A DNA stretch of 64,000 nt from Saccharibacillus sp. CPCC 101409. GTDB lineage: Bacteria; Bacillota; Bacilli; Paenibacillales; Paenibacillaceae. Below the pieces are notes generated by a model, which searched no databases, was not told the origin of the DNA, and saw nothing but the letters and a program-made list of their open reading frames with translations. Where the stretch lies: contig NZ_JAULSA010000002.1 in the NCBI RefSeq assembly GCF_030518235.1, positions 62,001-126,000 of the forward strand. The letters are read 5' to 3'. Both the position numbers and the translations under genes were made by a program. This document shows, piece after piece, positions 1-8,584 of this stretch. Position 1 is the stretch's first letter. Each line of letters opens with the position of its first letter.

Positions 1-38
1 ACAAAGGCGAACCGGATAATTACATGTTCTATATCTGA
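1..38 (+). CDS. cymR: C-terminal end of CymR (Rrf2-family cysteine metabolism repressor), partial
   Basis: The window opens inside a reading frame that ends at a TGA at 36-38 and encodes KGEPDNYMFYI. From memory, B. subtilis CymR also ends in YMFYI, and in Bacillus cymR lies directly upstream of the cysteine desulfurase gene, as it does here. CymR is an Rrf2-type repressor of cysteine and sulfur metabolism genes that works with the cysteine synthase CysK. Only about 11 codons are visible, so the call rests on the tail motif and the neighbour. Confidence 0.7.
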   Translation, partial: KGEPDNYMFYI

Positions 39-53
39 GTATTCGATGGATCT

Positions 54-83
54 GCCCGGCCGCCGCGATCCCGGCGGCCGGGC
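54..83. terminator. GC-rich stem-loop between cymR and the cysteine desulfurase
   Basis: A perfect 12-bp inverted repeat (54-65 with 72-83) encloses a 6-nt loop. Only a weakly T-rich stretch follows, so it may be an inefficient terminator or a transcript-stabilising hairpin between two co-transcribed genes. Confidence 0.4.
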
Positions 84-137
84 ATCTCAATTCTACGGGC
101 CGGCTGCTGAAGCCGGCTGTTTCGAGGTGAATGAAGC

Positions 138-1283
138 GTGAACAGAATTTATATGGACCATGCCGCGTCCACGCCGGTGCATCCGCTGGTGGCGGAAGAG
201 ATGCTGGGCGTGATGACCGGCGCGTACGGCAACGCTTCGAGCGTGCACGCTTTCGGTCGCGAAGCCAAACGGATCGTCGCCGCGGCCCGCGAGCGCGCCG
301 CCGCCGCGATCGGAGCGCGTCCGGGCGAACTGGTCTTTACGTCCGGCGGAACGGAGAGCGACAATGCGGCGCTGCTGGGAGCCGCCGCCGCCCGGATCGA
401 TCGCGGCCGCCATCTGCTGGTGTCGCGGATCGAGCATCATGCGGTGCTGCATACGGCGGAGCGTTTGGAAGAACAGGGCTTCGAAGTGGAATACATTCCC
501 GTCGACGAAGGCGGCCGCGTGGACGTGGGCTGGATTCGCGAACATACGCGGCCGGACACGACGCTGATCAGCGTCATGTACGCCAATAACGAAGTCGGCA
601 CCATCCAGCCGGTGGAAGAGATCGCCGCGTTCGCGCGCGAGCGCGGCGTCTGGTTCCATACCGACGCCGTGCAGGCGTTGGGTTCGCTGCGCGTCGACTG
701 CGCGGCGATGGGCGCCGACCTGGTCAGCTTCTCGGCGCACAAGATCAACGGCCCGCAGGGCATCGGCGCGCTGTATATCGCGCCGCAGATCAAGCTGCCG
801 CCGCTGCTGCTCGGCGGCAATCAGGAGCGCGGCCGCCGGGCCGGCACGGAGAACCTGGCCGGCATCGCCGGCTTCGCCCGCGCCGCGGAGCTGGCGGCTT
901 CGGGCCTCGAAGAGCGCCGCGAACACGCTCTGCGGCTGCGCGCGCAGCTGCTGGACGGGCTGCGCGCGGGCATCGGCGGCGATCAATTCGTCGTCAACGG
1001 CGATCCGGACCATACGCTGGCGCATATCGTCAATATCAGCTTCCCGTCCGTCGGGACGGAAACGATGCTGATGAATCTGGATATGGAAGGAATCGCCGCC
1101 GCCAGCGGTTCCGCCTGCACGTCCGGTTCGCTGGAAACGTCGCATGTGCTGCGGGCTATGAATCTTTCTGAAAATGTTTTGAATTCCGCGATTCGCTTCA
1201 GCTTCGGTTTGGGTAATACTTCGGAGGAAATCGAGTTTGTCGTTAAGAAAGTTGAAACGATTATTCGGCGCGTGCGCAGGTAA
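138..1283 (+). CDS. Cysteine desulfurase (YrvO/IscS/NifS family)
   Basis: A PLP-dependent enzyme of 381 aa that removes sulfur from L-cysteine and passes a persulfide to sulfur acceptors. The YrvO branch supplies the tRNA 2-thiouridine synthase MnmA. Visible marks are the N-terminal YMDHAAST, the PLP lysine in SAHKINGPQG (about K202) and the catalytic cysteine loop GSACTSGS (about C327). Length matches YrvO. The GTG at 138 is preferred because GAGGTG lies 8 nt upstream. The gene follows cymR as in Bacillus, but the usual partner mnmA is not next to it here. A role in Fe-S assembly instead of tRNA thiolation cannot be excluded from sequence. Confidence 0.93.
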   Translation: MNRIYMDHAASTPVHPLVAEEMLGVMTGAYGNASSVHAFGREAKRIVAAARERAAAAIGARPGELVFTSGGTESDNAALLGAAAARIDRGRHLLVSRIEHHAVLHTAERLEEQGFEVEYIPVDEGGRVDVGWIREHTRPDTTLISVMYANNEVGTIQPVEEIAAFARERGVWFHTDAVQALGSLRVDCAAMGADLVSFSAHKINGPQGIGALYIAPQIKLPPLLLGGNQERGRRAGTENLAGIAGFARAAELAASGLEERREHALRLRAQLLDGLRAGIGGDQFVVNGDPDHTLAHIVNISFPSVGTETMLMNLDMEGIAAASGSACTSGSLETSHVLRAMNLSENVLNSAIRFSFGLGNTSEEIEFVVKKVETIIRRVRR

Positions 1284-1400
1284 GCGGCATCGATACGGAG
1301 TCTGTTCCGCTTTTCATTGTGAATAAACGTTCAATCCGGAGAAGCGTCCGCGTTTTTCCGTCGACTCTCAAATAAGCGGACGGATAGGTGATCCCAAATT

Positions 1401-1610
1401 ATGAAATGTCCAAACTGCAGTTCCAAAGATATCGGCAAGATCGGCTCGCATCAGTTCTACTGCTGGAGCTGCTTTATCGAATTGACCGTAAATGCGGGGA
1501 AAATGTCCGTGTACCAGGTGGAGAAAGACGGTACCCTGAGTTCGCTGGACGATTTGTTCTGCATGAAAGAACCGGCGGCTTCGATATCCCAGCTTCAAGC
1601 GACGTCTTGA
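1401..1610 (+). CDS. Small zinc-ribbon-like protein of unknown function
   Basis: A 69-aa protein beginning MKCPNCSSKDIGKIG and continuing with a second pair, CWSC, giving a CxxC-N(15)-CxxC arrangement that can hold one zinc ion. AGGTGA lies 9 nt before the ATG. There is no membrane segment. It sits between the cysteine desulfurase and the alaS leader on the same strand and probably reads from the upstream promoter. I do not recognise a function; a nucleic-acid-binding or adaptor zinc ribbon is possible. Confidence 0.7.
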   Translation: MKCPNCSSKDIGKIGSHQFYCWSCFIELTVNAGKMSVYQVEKDGTLSSLDDLFCMKEPAASISQLQATS

Positions 1611-1839
1611 ACGAACAGCTTGTCTCGCTTGATTAAGACAAGTCACGAGCGGCTTCTGCGCCTTAAACGGCCGGCGGAGGCGAGCGCGACCGGCAGCGCC
1701 GGCCCGCGCCCGTCTTTCGTCCGGCTTTTTGCTTTGCTCTCTTCGGTTGTGCTTCGACGCACGCCGATCTTTCGTCCCGGATTCGTCCGGCGCCCGGCAG
1801 GACTGCAAACCGGCCCGTATCGTCGTCCTTGCGCGGTCA

Positions 1840-1868
1840 TTGACAGAATTTCCGGCGCTGGATATACT
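1840..1868 (+). promoter_or_regulatory. Sigma-A promoter of alaS
   Basis: TTGACA at 1840-1845 and TATACT at 1863-1868, separated by exactly 17 nt. It lies upstream of the T-box leader and is the obvious start for alaS transcription. Confidence 0.85.
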
Positions 1869-1929
1869 GTGAAAAGGAATGGTTCGAATTCGTCCGCGAT
1901 CGAGCGGAAGTACGTTCGGACCCATAATC

Positions 1930-2222
1930 CGCAAAGCGATGATGGAATGAAGTACGTCCTGAAGGGACGCCTCTTCAGCGAACAGGCTCCTTGCGCGGCA
2001 AGCGCATGGGTGGAAGAGCCTGGGGGGCCGACGGACCGAAAGCTGATTCCGGAGTGCGGGGCGCAGGCCGCCCGTGCCGCTTCGTCCCCGTTACCGGACG
2101 CAACGAGGAGATCGTTTTTTGTATCGTTTGCCGTGCGGCTTAATCCAGCGGCTATATCGGGCAAAAGCGATAACCAGGGTGGTACCGCGATCAATCGTCC
2201 CTGACTAGTCAGGGGCGTTTTT
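1930..2222 (+). promoter_or_regulatory. T-box leader of alaS (alanine specifier)
   Basis: The conserved T-box sequence AGGGTGGTACCGCG is at 2176-2189. It is followed by a terminator stem (2196-2217, cgtccctgact / agtcaggggcg) and a T-run. Stem I is recognisable around 1939-2060 (GATGATGG, GGTGGAAG). The triplet GCT at 2042-2044, followed by GATTCC and GGAGTG, sits where the specifier codon is expected and reads alanine. Uncharged tRNA-Ala should bind, stabilise the antiterminator and switch on alaS. The boundary of stem I is approximate. Confidence 0.92.
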
Positions 2223-2284
2223 ATGTTTTCCGCTTTTTTCAAGACCGCTCGACAACCCAATCCCGAATCGGAGGCCAACCCATC

Positions 2285-4924
2285 ATGAAAGCTAGCGAAA
2301 TCCGTTCCAAATGGCTGCAGTTCTTCGAACAAAAAGGCCATCACATCGAGCCGAGCGCTCCGCTCGTGCCGCATAACGACCCTTCCCTGCTGTGGATCAA
2401 CGCCGGCATGGCGCCGCTGAAGCCTTACTTCGACGGACGCGTCAAGCCGGAGAATCCGAGAATTGCCAACTCGCAGAAGTGCATTCGTACCAACGATATC
2501 GAAAACGTGGGCAAAACGCGCCGCCACCATACGTTTTTCGAAATGCTGGGCAACTTCTCCATCGGCGATTATTTCAAAGAAGAAGCGATCGCCTGGGCAT
2601 GGGAATTCCTGACCGGCCCGCAGTGGATCGGCTTCGATCCGGAACGTATCAGCGTCACCGTGTACGAAGAAGACGAAGAAGCGTTCACATTGTGGAATGA
2701 AAAAGTTGGCCTTCCGGCGGAACGCATTATCAAGCTGGGCGACGAGAATTTCTGGGATATCGGCGAAGGTCCGTGCGGACCGTGCAGCGAAATCTTCTAC
2801 GATCGCGGCGACGCTTACGGCGCGCTCGATCCGAACGATCCGGAAATGTATCCGGGCGGCGAAAACGAGCGTTTCCTCGAAGTGTGGAACCTGGTGTTCT
2901 CGCAGTTCAACCATAACAAAGACGGCAGCCGCACGCCGCTTCCGAACAAAAACATCGATACCGGCGCCGGCCTCGAACGTTTGTCTTCGATCCTCCAGGA
3001 CGTCGATTCCAACTTCGATACCGACCTGTTCCAGCCGATGATTCAGCGGACGGCTCAAATGGCGGGGATCGAATACGGCGTCAATGCCGAGTACGATACG
3101 GCGCTCAAAGTTATTGCCGACCACGTCCGTACGGTGACGTTCGCCGTCGGCGACGGCGTGCAGCCTTCGAACGAAGGACGGGGTTACGTCATTCGCCGCC
3201 TGCTGCGCCGCGCGGTCCGCTACGGACGCGTGCTCGGGCTCGACCGTCCGTTCCTGTACGAGCTGGTGAGCACCGTCGGCGAAGTGATGGGCGTGTACTA
3301 CAATCAGGTCGTGGACAGCCGCGAGCTGATCGAACGCGTCATCCGTCTGGAAGAAGAACGTTTCCACAAAACGCTGTCCGACGGCCTGTCGATCCTGACC
3401 GAAACGGCCGAGCGCGCCAAAGCGGCGGGCGAAAGCGTAATCGGCGGGGAAGACGCGTTCAAGATGTACGATACGTACGGTTTCCCGCTCGACCTGACCG
3501 AAGACTTCGCGCTGGAACACGGCATGACCGTCGATCGCGACGGTTTCGAAACGGCGATGCAGCAGCAGCGGACAAGAGCGCGCGAAGCGCACAAAAAAGG
3601 CGGCGGCATGAATATCCAGGGCGGCGCTTTGTCCGAGCTGGAAGCCGGCAGCGAATTCGTCGGCTACAACGAAACGTCCGCCGAAGCCAAGATCGTCGCG
3701 CTGATCAAAGACGGCGAGATCGTCGAATCGATCGGCGAAGGCGACGCGGCGCTGGTCGTGCTGGACAAAACGCCGTTCTACGCCGAAAGCGGCGGCCAGG
3801 TCAGCGACGTCGGCACCATCTCTTCGTTTACCGGCAAGCTGAACGTGGAAGGCCTGGTCAAAGCGCCGCGCGGACAGCATGTGCACGAGGTGACGGTGGA
3901 ATCGGGCGAGCTGCATCTGGGCGACGACGTCCGGGCGAGCGTCGAGCGCGATTCCCGCGCGGCGATCGAGAAAAACCATACCGCGACCCACCTGCTGCAC
4001 AAAGCGCTCAAAGAAGTGCTGGGCACTCACGTCAACCAGGCGGGTTCGCTCGTCGAGCCGCAGCGTCTGCGCTTCGACTTCTCGCACTTCGGCAGCATCA
4101 CGCCGGAAGAGCTGGCAGACGTCGAACGCCGCGTGAACGAGCAGATCTGGAAAGGCGTCAATGTCAAGATCGAGTACAAAGGCATCGACGAAGCGAAAGC
4201 GATGGGCGCGATGGCGCTGTTCGGCGAAAAATACGGCGATATTGTCCGCGTGGTCGAGATCGGCGATTACAGCCTGGAGCTGTGCGGCGGCTGCCACGTG
4301 CGCAATACGGGCGAAATCGGATTGTTCAAGCTCGTGGCGGAAAGCGGCATCGGTTCAGGCGTGCGCCGGATCGAAGCGCTGACCGGCCGCGGGGCGTACC
4401 TCTATCTCGACGGCCAGCTCGACCTGCTGAAGCAGTCGGCCGCCGCGCTCAAGACGCCGGTTACCGAAGTGCCGAAGCGCATCGAAGGTCTGGGCAAGCA
4501 GCTGCGCGAAGCCGAGCGCGAGATCGAATCGCTGCGCGGCAAGCTGGGCGCGATCGAAGCCGGCCAACTGACCGACCGCGTTCGCAGCGTGGGCGATGCG
4601 CAGGTGCTGGCGGAAGCCGTATCGGCATCCGATATGGACGGTCTGCGCTCGCTCGCCGACGAACTCAAGCTCAAGCTGCCCCAGGCGGTGCTGGTGCTCG
4701 GCGCGGTCTCGGGCGACAAAGTGAACTTCGTCGTCTCCGTTCCGCAGGAACTGACCAAGCGCGGCCTGCACGCCGGGAAGCTTGTCAAAGAAGCGGCTGC
4801 GGTCTGCGGCGGCGGAGGCGGCGGACGCCCGGATATGGCGCAGGCCGGCGGCAAGGACGCGTCCAAGCTGCAGGAAGCGCTGAATACGGCCGTGACCCGT
4901 CTCGAAGAAGCGCTGAACGCCTGA
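2285..4924 (+). CDS. alaS: Alanine-tRNA ligase
   Basis: Cytoplasmic class II aminoacyl-tRNA synthetase that charges tRNA-Ala and edits mischarged Ser and Gly. At 879 aa it has the normal full length. The N-terminal catalytic domain starts [15 protein letters not shown] and contains [11 protein letters not shown]. The editing domain has the zinc site HTATHLLH (about residue 564) with CGGCH (about 666). The C-Ala region ends in a glycine-rich stretch [10 protein letters not shown]. The start is fixed by a purine-rich site (AATCGGAGGCC) just upstream. It is regulated by the preceding T-box. Confidence 0.98.
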   Translation: MKASEIRSKWLQFFEQKGHHIEPSAPLVPHNDPSLLWINAGMAPLKPYFDGRVKPENPRIANSQKCIRTNDIENVGKTRRHHTFFEMLGNFSIGDYFKEEAIAWAWEFLTGPQWIGFDPERISVTVYEEDEEAFTLWNEKVGLPAERIIKLGDENFWDIGEGPCGPCSEIFYDRGDAYGALDPNDPEMYPGGENERFLEVWNLVFSQFNHNKDGSRTPLPNKNIDTGAGLERLSSILQDVDSNFDTDLFQPMIQRTAQMAGIEYGVNAEYDTALKVIADHVRTVTFAVGDGVQPSNEGRGYVIRRLLRRAVRYGRVLGLDRPFLYELVSTVGEVMGVYYNQVVDSRELIERVIRLEEERFHKTLSDGLSILTETAERAKAAGESVIGGEDAFKMYDTYGFPLDLTEDFALEHGMTVDRDGFETAMQQQRTRAREAHKKGGGMNIQGGALSELEAGSEFVGYNETSAEAKIVALIKDGEIVESIGEGDAALVVLDKTPFYAESGGQVSDVGTISSFTGKLNVEGLVKAPRGQHVHEVTVESGELHLGDDVRASVERDSRAAIEKNHTATHLLHKALKEVLGTHVNQAGSLVEPQRLRFDFSHFGSITPEELADVERRVNEQIWKGVNVKIEYKGIDEAKAMGAMALFGEKYGDIVRVVEIGDYSLELCGGCHVRNTGEIGLFKLVAESGIGSGVRRIEALTGRGAYLYLDGQLDLLKQSAAALKTPVTEVPKRIEGLGKQLREAEREIESLRGKLGAIEAGQLTDRVRSVGDAQVLAEAVSASDMDGLRSLADELKLKLPQAVLVLGAVSGDKVNFVVSVPQELTKRGLHAGKLVKEAAAVCGGGGGGRPDMAQAGGKDASKLQEALNTAVTRLEEALNA

Positions 4925-4968
4925 AAAAAGCAAACGCGGCATATGCCGCATCCGGACGATTTCCCCGT

Positions 4969-4997
4969 TTCTTGATCGCCGCAAAGTGTGATATGAT
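4969..4997 (+). promoter_or_regulatory. Sigma-A promoter for ireB-ruvX and downstream genes
   Basis: TTCTTG at 4969-4974, a 17-nt spacer and TATGAT at 4992-4997, with a TGn extension before the -10. It lies about 75 nt upstream of ireB. Confidence 0.6.
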
Positions 4998-5070
4998 AAA
5001 GGGGACTCAACATTAAGGCGCGTCTGCGCGTCGCGGCTTCGGCCGTTTTGTAAAGCGAGGTGTAATCCTT

Positions 5071-5328
5071 ATGGATTCCATGGACAAGACTGTAAAGTTC
5101 AACGTGCAGGGGGACGAAGAAACCTCCGCGCAGGAGATTCTGCTCACTGTGTACGACGCGCTTGTGGAGAAGGAGTACAATCCGATCAATCAGATTGTGG
5201 GCTACCTGTTGTCCGGAGATCCGGCTTACATCCCGAGACATAACAATGCGCGAAGCCTGATCCGCAAAAAAGAACGGGACGAGCTTATCGAAGAACTGGT
5301 CCGCTCTTATTTGTCCAAGCTTCGATAG
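5071..5328 (+). CDS. IreB family regulatory phosphoprotein (UPF0297, YrzL)
   Basis: An 85-aa protein, [16 protein letters not shown]..., with the family's typical [20 protein letters not shown] and [18 protein letters not shown] segments. IreB of Enterococcus is a substrate of the Ser/Thr kinase IreK and affects cephalosporin resistance; the threonine-rich N-terminus that is phosphorylated there is only partly kept here. GAGGTG lies just before the ATG. It is followed 12 nt later by ruvX, the standard Firmicutes order alaS-ireB-ruvX. Confidence 0.93.
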   Translation: MDSMDKTVKFNVQGDEETSAQEILLTVYDALVEKEYNPINQIVGYLLSGDPAYIPRHNNARSLIRKKERDELIEELVRSYLSKLR

Positions 5329-5340
5329 GAGATAGCGAAG

Positions 5341-5757
5341 ATGAGATTGTTGGGCCTGGATTATGGGGACCGCCGGATCGGCGTCGCCGTCAGCGACGCT
5401 TTCGGCTGGACCGCGCAGGGAATCGAAACGGTCCAGCGGCGCGAAGACGGCTCGCATATGCAGCGGATCGCCGAACTGGCTGCGCTGCACGAAGTCGGGG
5501 AGATCGTAGTCGGTCTTCCCAAAAACATGAACGGCACGATCGGCCCGCGCGGCGAACTGTGCATCGAATTCGCCGAAACGCTTAAGGAATTGCTGGGTCT
5601 GCCCGTTCACCTCTGGGATGAACGCCTGACGACGGTATCCGCCGAGCGCACGCTGCTCGAAGCCGACGTCAGCCGCAAAAAGCGCAAGCAGGTCGTCGAT
5701 AAGATCGCGGCGGGACTGATCTTGCAAAATTATCTGGATTCCAAATCAAACCGGTGA
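5341..5757 (+). CDS. RuvX/YqgF-type Holliday junction resolvase-like nuclease
   Basis: A 138-aa RNase H-fold protein beginning MRLLGLDYGDRRIGVAVSD, with the first catalytic aspartate in GLDYGDRRIG, the VGLPKNMNGT motif, and the second acidic patch in LWDERLTT. Members process pre-16S rRNA 5' ends in E. coli (YqgF) and have Holliday-junction nuclease activity in vitro. AGGAGATAGCG precedes the ATG. It is the YrrK orthologue by position. Confidence 0.93.
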   Translation: MRLLGLDYGDRRIGVAVSDAFGWTAQGIETVQRREDGSHMQRIAELAALHEVGEIVVGLPKNMNGTIGPRGELCIEFAETLKELLGLPVHLWDERLTTVSAERTLLEADVSRKKRKQVVDKIAAGLILQNYLDSKSNR

Positions 5758-5770
5758 AAGGGTGACGGGC

Positions 5771-6070
5771 ATGACAAACGATTCCCATCTGGTAGGCGAA
5801 GAGCCGGAAATCATTTATATTCCGGACGAAGAAGGGCAGGAGGAAGGCTTCGAAGTCATTATGAAATTCGAAGTGGACGGCTCCGAAAGCAAATATATGA
5901 TGGTGGTTCCGTTGGATTCGGAAGACGAAGAAGCGGACGAAGTATACGCATTCCGGTACGAGGAAGACGGCGACGACCTGAAGCTCTATGTCATTGAAGA
6001 CGAAGCGGAATGGCAGATCGTCGAAGAGACCTTCAATACACTGGTTGCCGAACTGGACGGGGAGGAATAG
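5771..6070 (+). CDS. DUF1292 domain protein (YrzB-like), copy 1
   Basis: A 99-aa acidic protein. The core EGFEVIMKFEVDGSESKYMMV followed by EWQIVEETFNTLVAEL is the DUF1292 pattern seen in YrzB. The ATG at 5771 is preferred over the in-frame GTG at 5762 because AAAGGG lies 8 nt before the ATG. No function is established for the family, though it is conserved beside ruvX and mltG. It is followed 2 nt later by a second DUF1292 gene. Confidence 0.85.
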   Translation: MTNDSHLVGEEPEIIYIPDEEGQEEGFEVIMKFEVDGSESKYMMVVPLDSEDEEADEVYAFRYEEDGDDLKLYVIEDEAEWQIVEETFNTLVAELDGEE

Positions 6071-6072
6071 CA

Positions 6073-6381
6073 ATGACGGAATTTTCCGCAAGTCAAGTCG
6101 TAGAAACCAACAGGCTGGAGAGTGTGTACGGGCTGTCCGTCGAATTGATCGACGAGAACGCCGAATCGGTGACTTACCGGATTATCCGGGAGTTTGAAGT
6201 AGGCGGCGGAGCTTACGCCGTGCTGCAAAACGAAAGTGCCGGCGCCGACGACGATGTGCAGATTCTCAAGATCGAAACTTCTGCCGAAGGCGAAATTCAG
6301 CTGGTAACGATCGACGACGACGACGAGTGGGAAAACGTGGCCGAGCTGTTCGACGAACTCACTTTCCCCGAAGAGATGTAA
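6073..6381 (+). CDS. DUF1292 domain protein, copy 2
   Basis: A 102-aa acidic protein starting MTEFSASQVVETNRLESVYG, with a C-terminal EWENVAELFDELTF that parallels the end of copy 1. GGAGG at 6061-6065 gives a good ribosome site for the ATG at 6073; longer upstream frames have no such site. The two genes appear to be diverged tandem paralogues in one transcription unit that ends at the terminators at 6397-6482. Confidence 0.85.
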   Translation: MTEFSASQVVETNRLESVYGLSVELIDENAESVTYRIIREFEVGGGAYAVLQNESAGADDDVQILKIETSAEGEIQLVTIDDDDEWENVAELFDELTFPEEM

Positions 6382-6396
6382 GGAAAGCGTCATCGC

Positions 6397-6482
6397 AAGC
6401 GGACCGGCTCGTTCTGGTCCGCTTTGCCGTGCGCAAAAATAAGCGGTTCAGGCAAAAGGGCGGAGCAGTCCGCCCTTTTGCC
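6397..6482. terminator. Two stacked terminator hairpins after the DUF1292 pair
   Basis: The first stem is AAGCGGACC (6397-6405) with GGTCCGCTT (6416-6424). The second is a perfect 14-bp stem, 6451-6464 with 6469-6482, whose arms carry AAAA/TTTT so it can stop transcription in either direction. They separate the alaS-linked operon from mltG. Confidence 0.75.
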
Positions 6483-6523
6483 TGCGCCGCCGCCCGAAAT
6501 CCGCAAACGAGGATGTGCGCCCA

Positions 6524-7582
6524 TTGAATAAGAATAAAAGAGCGGCCAGGGGACTGCTGGTCGGTCTGCTGATTCTGCTGCTGCTCGCGGCTTCCGCGGC
6601 GGCTTTTGTCTACATTTCGCTGCGGCCCGTGCCCGCTTCCGATCAGCCGGTAGCTTTCAAGGTGGCCGAAGGAACCGGCACCGCGGAGATTGCGGACGGG
6701 CTCGAACAAGAAGGCTTGATCCGCAGCGCCCTGCTGTACAAGATCTATTTGAAGCTTGAGAACGAAGGAAGTTCTTTCCGCCCGGGCAAGCACGAAATTC
6801 TGCCGGGCTCCGATTACGCGGCGATCACCGCCGTGCTTAACGGCGGGGAAGGCATGCAGCGGAAGTCGGTCAAAGTCACGATTCCCGAAGGCTTTACGAT
6901 CAAACAGATCGCCGATCGCCTGCACGAAGCCGGCGGCTGGGATGCCAAAACGATCCGTCAGCTGGCGAGGCAGCCGGAGAAATTCGCCGACGTCCTGCCG
7001 GGCGAAATCCCGGACGACCCGAAGCCGACCTATGCGCTGGAAGGCTATTTGTTCCCGGATACGTACGAATTCGAACCGGATGCCACGGAAGAAGACGTGG
7101 TGCGCCGTCTGGTGCAGGAAACGAGCGGCAAGCTGAAGTCCATCCCGGATTTCGACAACTTGTTGAAGCGGCGCGGCCTGACCGTACACCAACTGCTGAC
7201 CGTCGCTTCGCTCGTGGAACGCGAAGCCGTCGTCGACTCGGAACGCGCGCTGATTGCGGGCGTGATCGACAACCGGCTGAACGATCCGATGAAGCTGCAG
7301 ATCGACGCGACCGTCCAGTACGCGCTGGGCGAGCAAAAAGAACGGCTGCTGTATTCGGATCTTGAGATCGACAGCCCGTACAATACGTACAAATACGAAG
7401 GTCTGCCGCCGGGCCCGATCGCTTCGCCGAGCCTCAAATCGATCGAGGCGGCGCTGCGGCCGGAGAAGTCCGATTACTTCTTCTACGTGACCAAGAAAGA
7501 CGGGTCCGGCGAGCACTTATTCGCCGAGACTTATGCGCAGCATGAACAAAATATCGAGCAGAGCAAAGCCGGCGGCGAATAA
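6524..7582 (+). CDS. mltG: Endolytic peptidoglycan transglycosylase MltG (YrrL, YceG-like)
   Basis: Membrane-anchored lytic transglycosylase of 352 aa that cleaves nascent glycan strands and helps set strand length. One N-terminal membrane helix (LLVGLLILLLLAASAAAFVYI) is followed by a LysM-like segment and the YceG domain. The catalytic glutamate lies in ASLVEREAV, and RLNDPMKLQIDATVQYALG and SPYNTY are family motifs. I chose the TTG at 6524 (GAGGA 10 nt upstream) over the GTG at 6515, which has no room for a ribosome site. In B. subtilis a trmR gene lies between mltG and the U32 genes; it is absent here. Confidence 0.92.
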   Translation: MNKNKRAARGLLVGLLILLLLAASAAAFVYISLRPVPASDQPVAFKVAEGTGTAEIADGLEQEGLIRSALLYKIYLKLENEGSSFRPGKHEILPGSDYAAITAVLNGGEGMQRKSVKVTIPEGFTIKQIADRLHEAGGWDAKTIRQLARQPEKFADVLPGEIPDDPKPTYALEGYLFPDTYEFEPDATEEDVVRRLVQETSGKLKSIPDFDNLLKRRGLTVHQLLTVASLVEREAVVDSERALIAGVIDNRLNDPMKLQIDATVQYALGEQKERLLYSDLEIDSPYNTYKYEGLPPGPIASPSLKSIEAALRPEKSDYFFYVTKKDGSGEHLFAETYAQHEQNIEQSKAGGE

Positions 7583-7635
7583 TAACGCCGGTTCGCGCCG
7601 ATAACGAAAAGGAAGCAAAGAAGGGAGTGGCCGTC

Positions 7636-8568
7636 ATGGGATATCAACCCGAACTTTTGGCGACTTGCGGCACACTGGAAGAATTGAAAGAGCTGGCGGA
7701 AGCCGGCTGCAGCGCTTTTTTACTGGGGGAAGAAAAATTTGGGATGAGGCTTCCGGGAGAATTCACGCCGGAGCTGATTCGAGAAGCCGTCGATTTCGCG
7801 CGTCCGCGCGGCATCAAGATCTATGCCTGCGTCAATAACCTGATGGACAACGAAGCGCTGCCGGCGCTGCCGGAGTACTTGAAGGTTCTGGGCGGGATCG
7901 GCGTGGACGGCATCGAGTTCGGCGATCCTTCCGTTCTGATGCAGGCGCGCGCTCTGCTGCCGGGACTGCCGCTGCACTGGAACGCGGAGATGACGTCGAC
8001 CAACCACGGCACGGCCAACTATTGGGGACGCCGCGGCGCGACGCGGGTCGTGCTTGCGCGCGAGCTGAATATGGACGAAGTAACCGGCATGATGCCGCAT
8101 CTTGAAGTGGAAGCCCAGGTGCAGGTGCACGGCATGACCAATATTTATCATTCCAAGCGCAGCCTGGTGCACAGCTACATGGCGAACCAGGGCCGTCCGG
8201 TCGAAGACGACAATGTCGGCCTATCGCGCGGATTGTACCTGATCGAAGCCGAACGCCGGGACGAGCGCTTTCCGATCTACGAAGACTCCAACGGCACGCA
8301 TATTATGAGCTCCGGCGATATCTGCATCCTCGAGGATCTGCATCTGCTGATGGAGGCGGGCGTGCAGAGCTTCAAGATCGAAGGCATTTTGAAAAGTGCG
8401 GCTTACAACGTCGCGGCGGCGCGAGCTTACCGCAAAGCGATCGATACGTTTGCGGCCGATCCCGAAAATTATGCGTTCGAAGAAGCGTGGCTGGACGAGA
8501 TTCGCGATTTGCAGGACCCGCAGCGGGAGCTGTCGTTCGGATTTTTCTACAAAGAACAGGTTTATTGA
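7636..8568 (+). CDS. U32 family protein, TrhP1/YrrN-like (tRNA 5-hydroxyuridine formation)
   Basis: A 310-aa protein of the peptidase U32 family. In B. subtilis the paired YrrN and YrrO (TrhP1, TrhP2) are needed to hydroxylate U34 of certain tRNAs, with prephenate as co-substrate, so the older name collagenase-like protease is probably misleading. Visible motifs: PELLATCGTLEELKELAEAG, HWNAEMTSTNH, and EDLHLLMEAGVQSFKIEGI. It lacks the cysteine cluster found in its partner downstream. The ATG at 7636 has GGGAG 9 nt upstream. It is followed by trhP2-like with a 16-nt gap. Confidence 0.85.
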   Translation: MGYQPELLATCGTLEELKELAEAGCSAFLLGEEKFGMRLPGEFTPELIREAVDFARPRGIKIYACVNNLMDNEALPALPEYLKVLGGIGVDGIEFGDPSVLMQARALLPGLPLHWNAEMTSTNHGTANYWGRRGATRVVLARELNMDEVTGMMPHLEVEAQVQVHGMTNIYHSKRSLVHSYMANQGRPVEDDNVGLSRGLYLIEAERRDERFPIYEDSNGTHIMSSGDICILEDLHLLMEAGVQSFKIEGILKSAAYNVAAARAYRKAIDTFAADPENYAFEEAWLDEIRDLQDPQRELSFGFFYKEQVY

Positions 8569-8584
8569 CAAGGGGGCTTACATC

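Noticed and set aside
1643..4297. Very long open frame on the strand opposite alaS and its leader (about 884 codons)
   Set aside because: It is a mirror of the codon bias of alaS in GC-rich DNA, crosses the T-box and promoter, and has Arg/Phe/His-rich composition without any domain.
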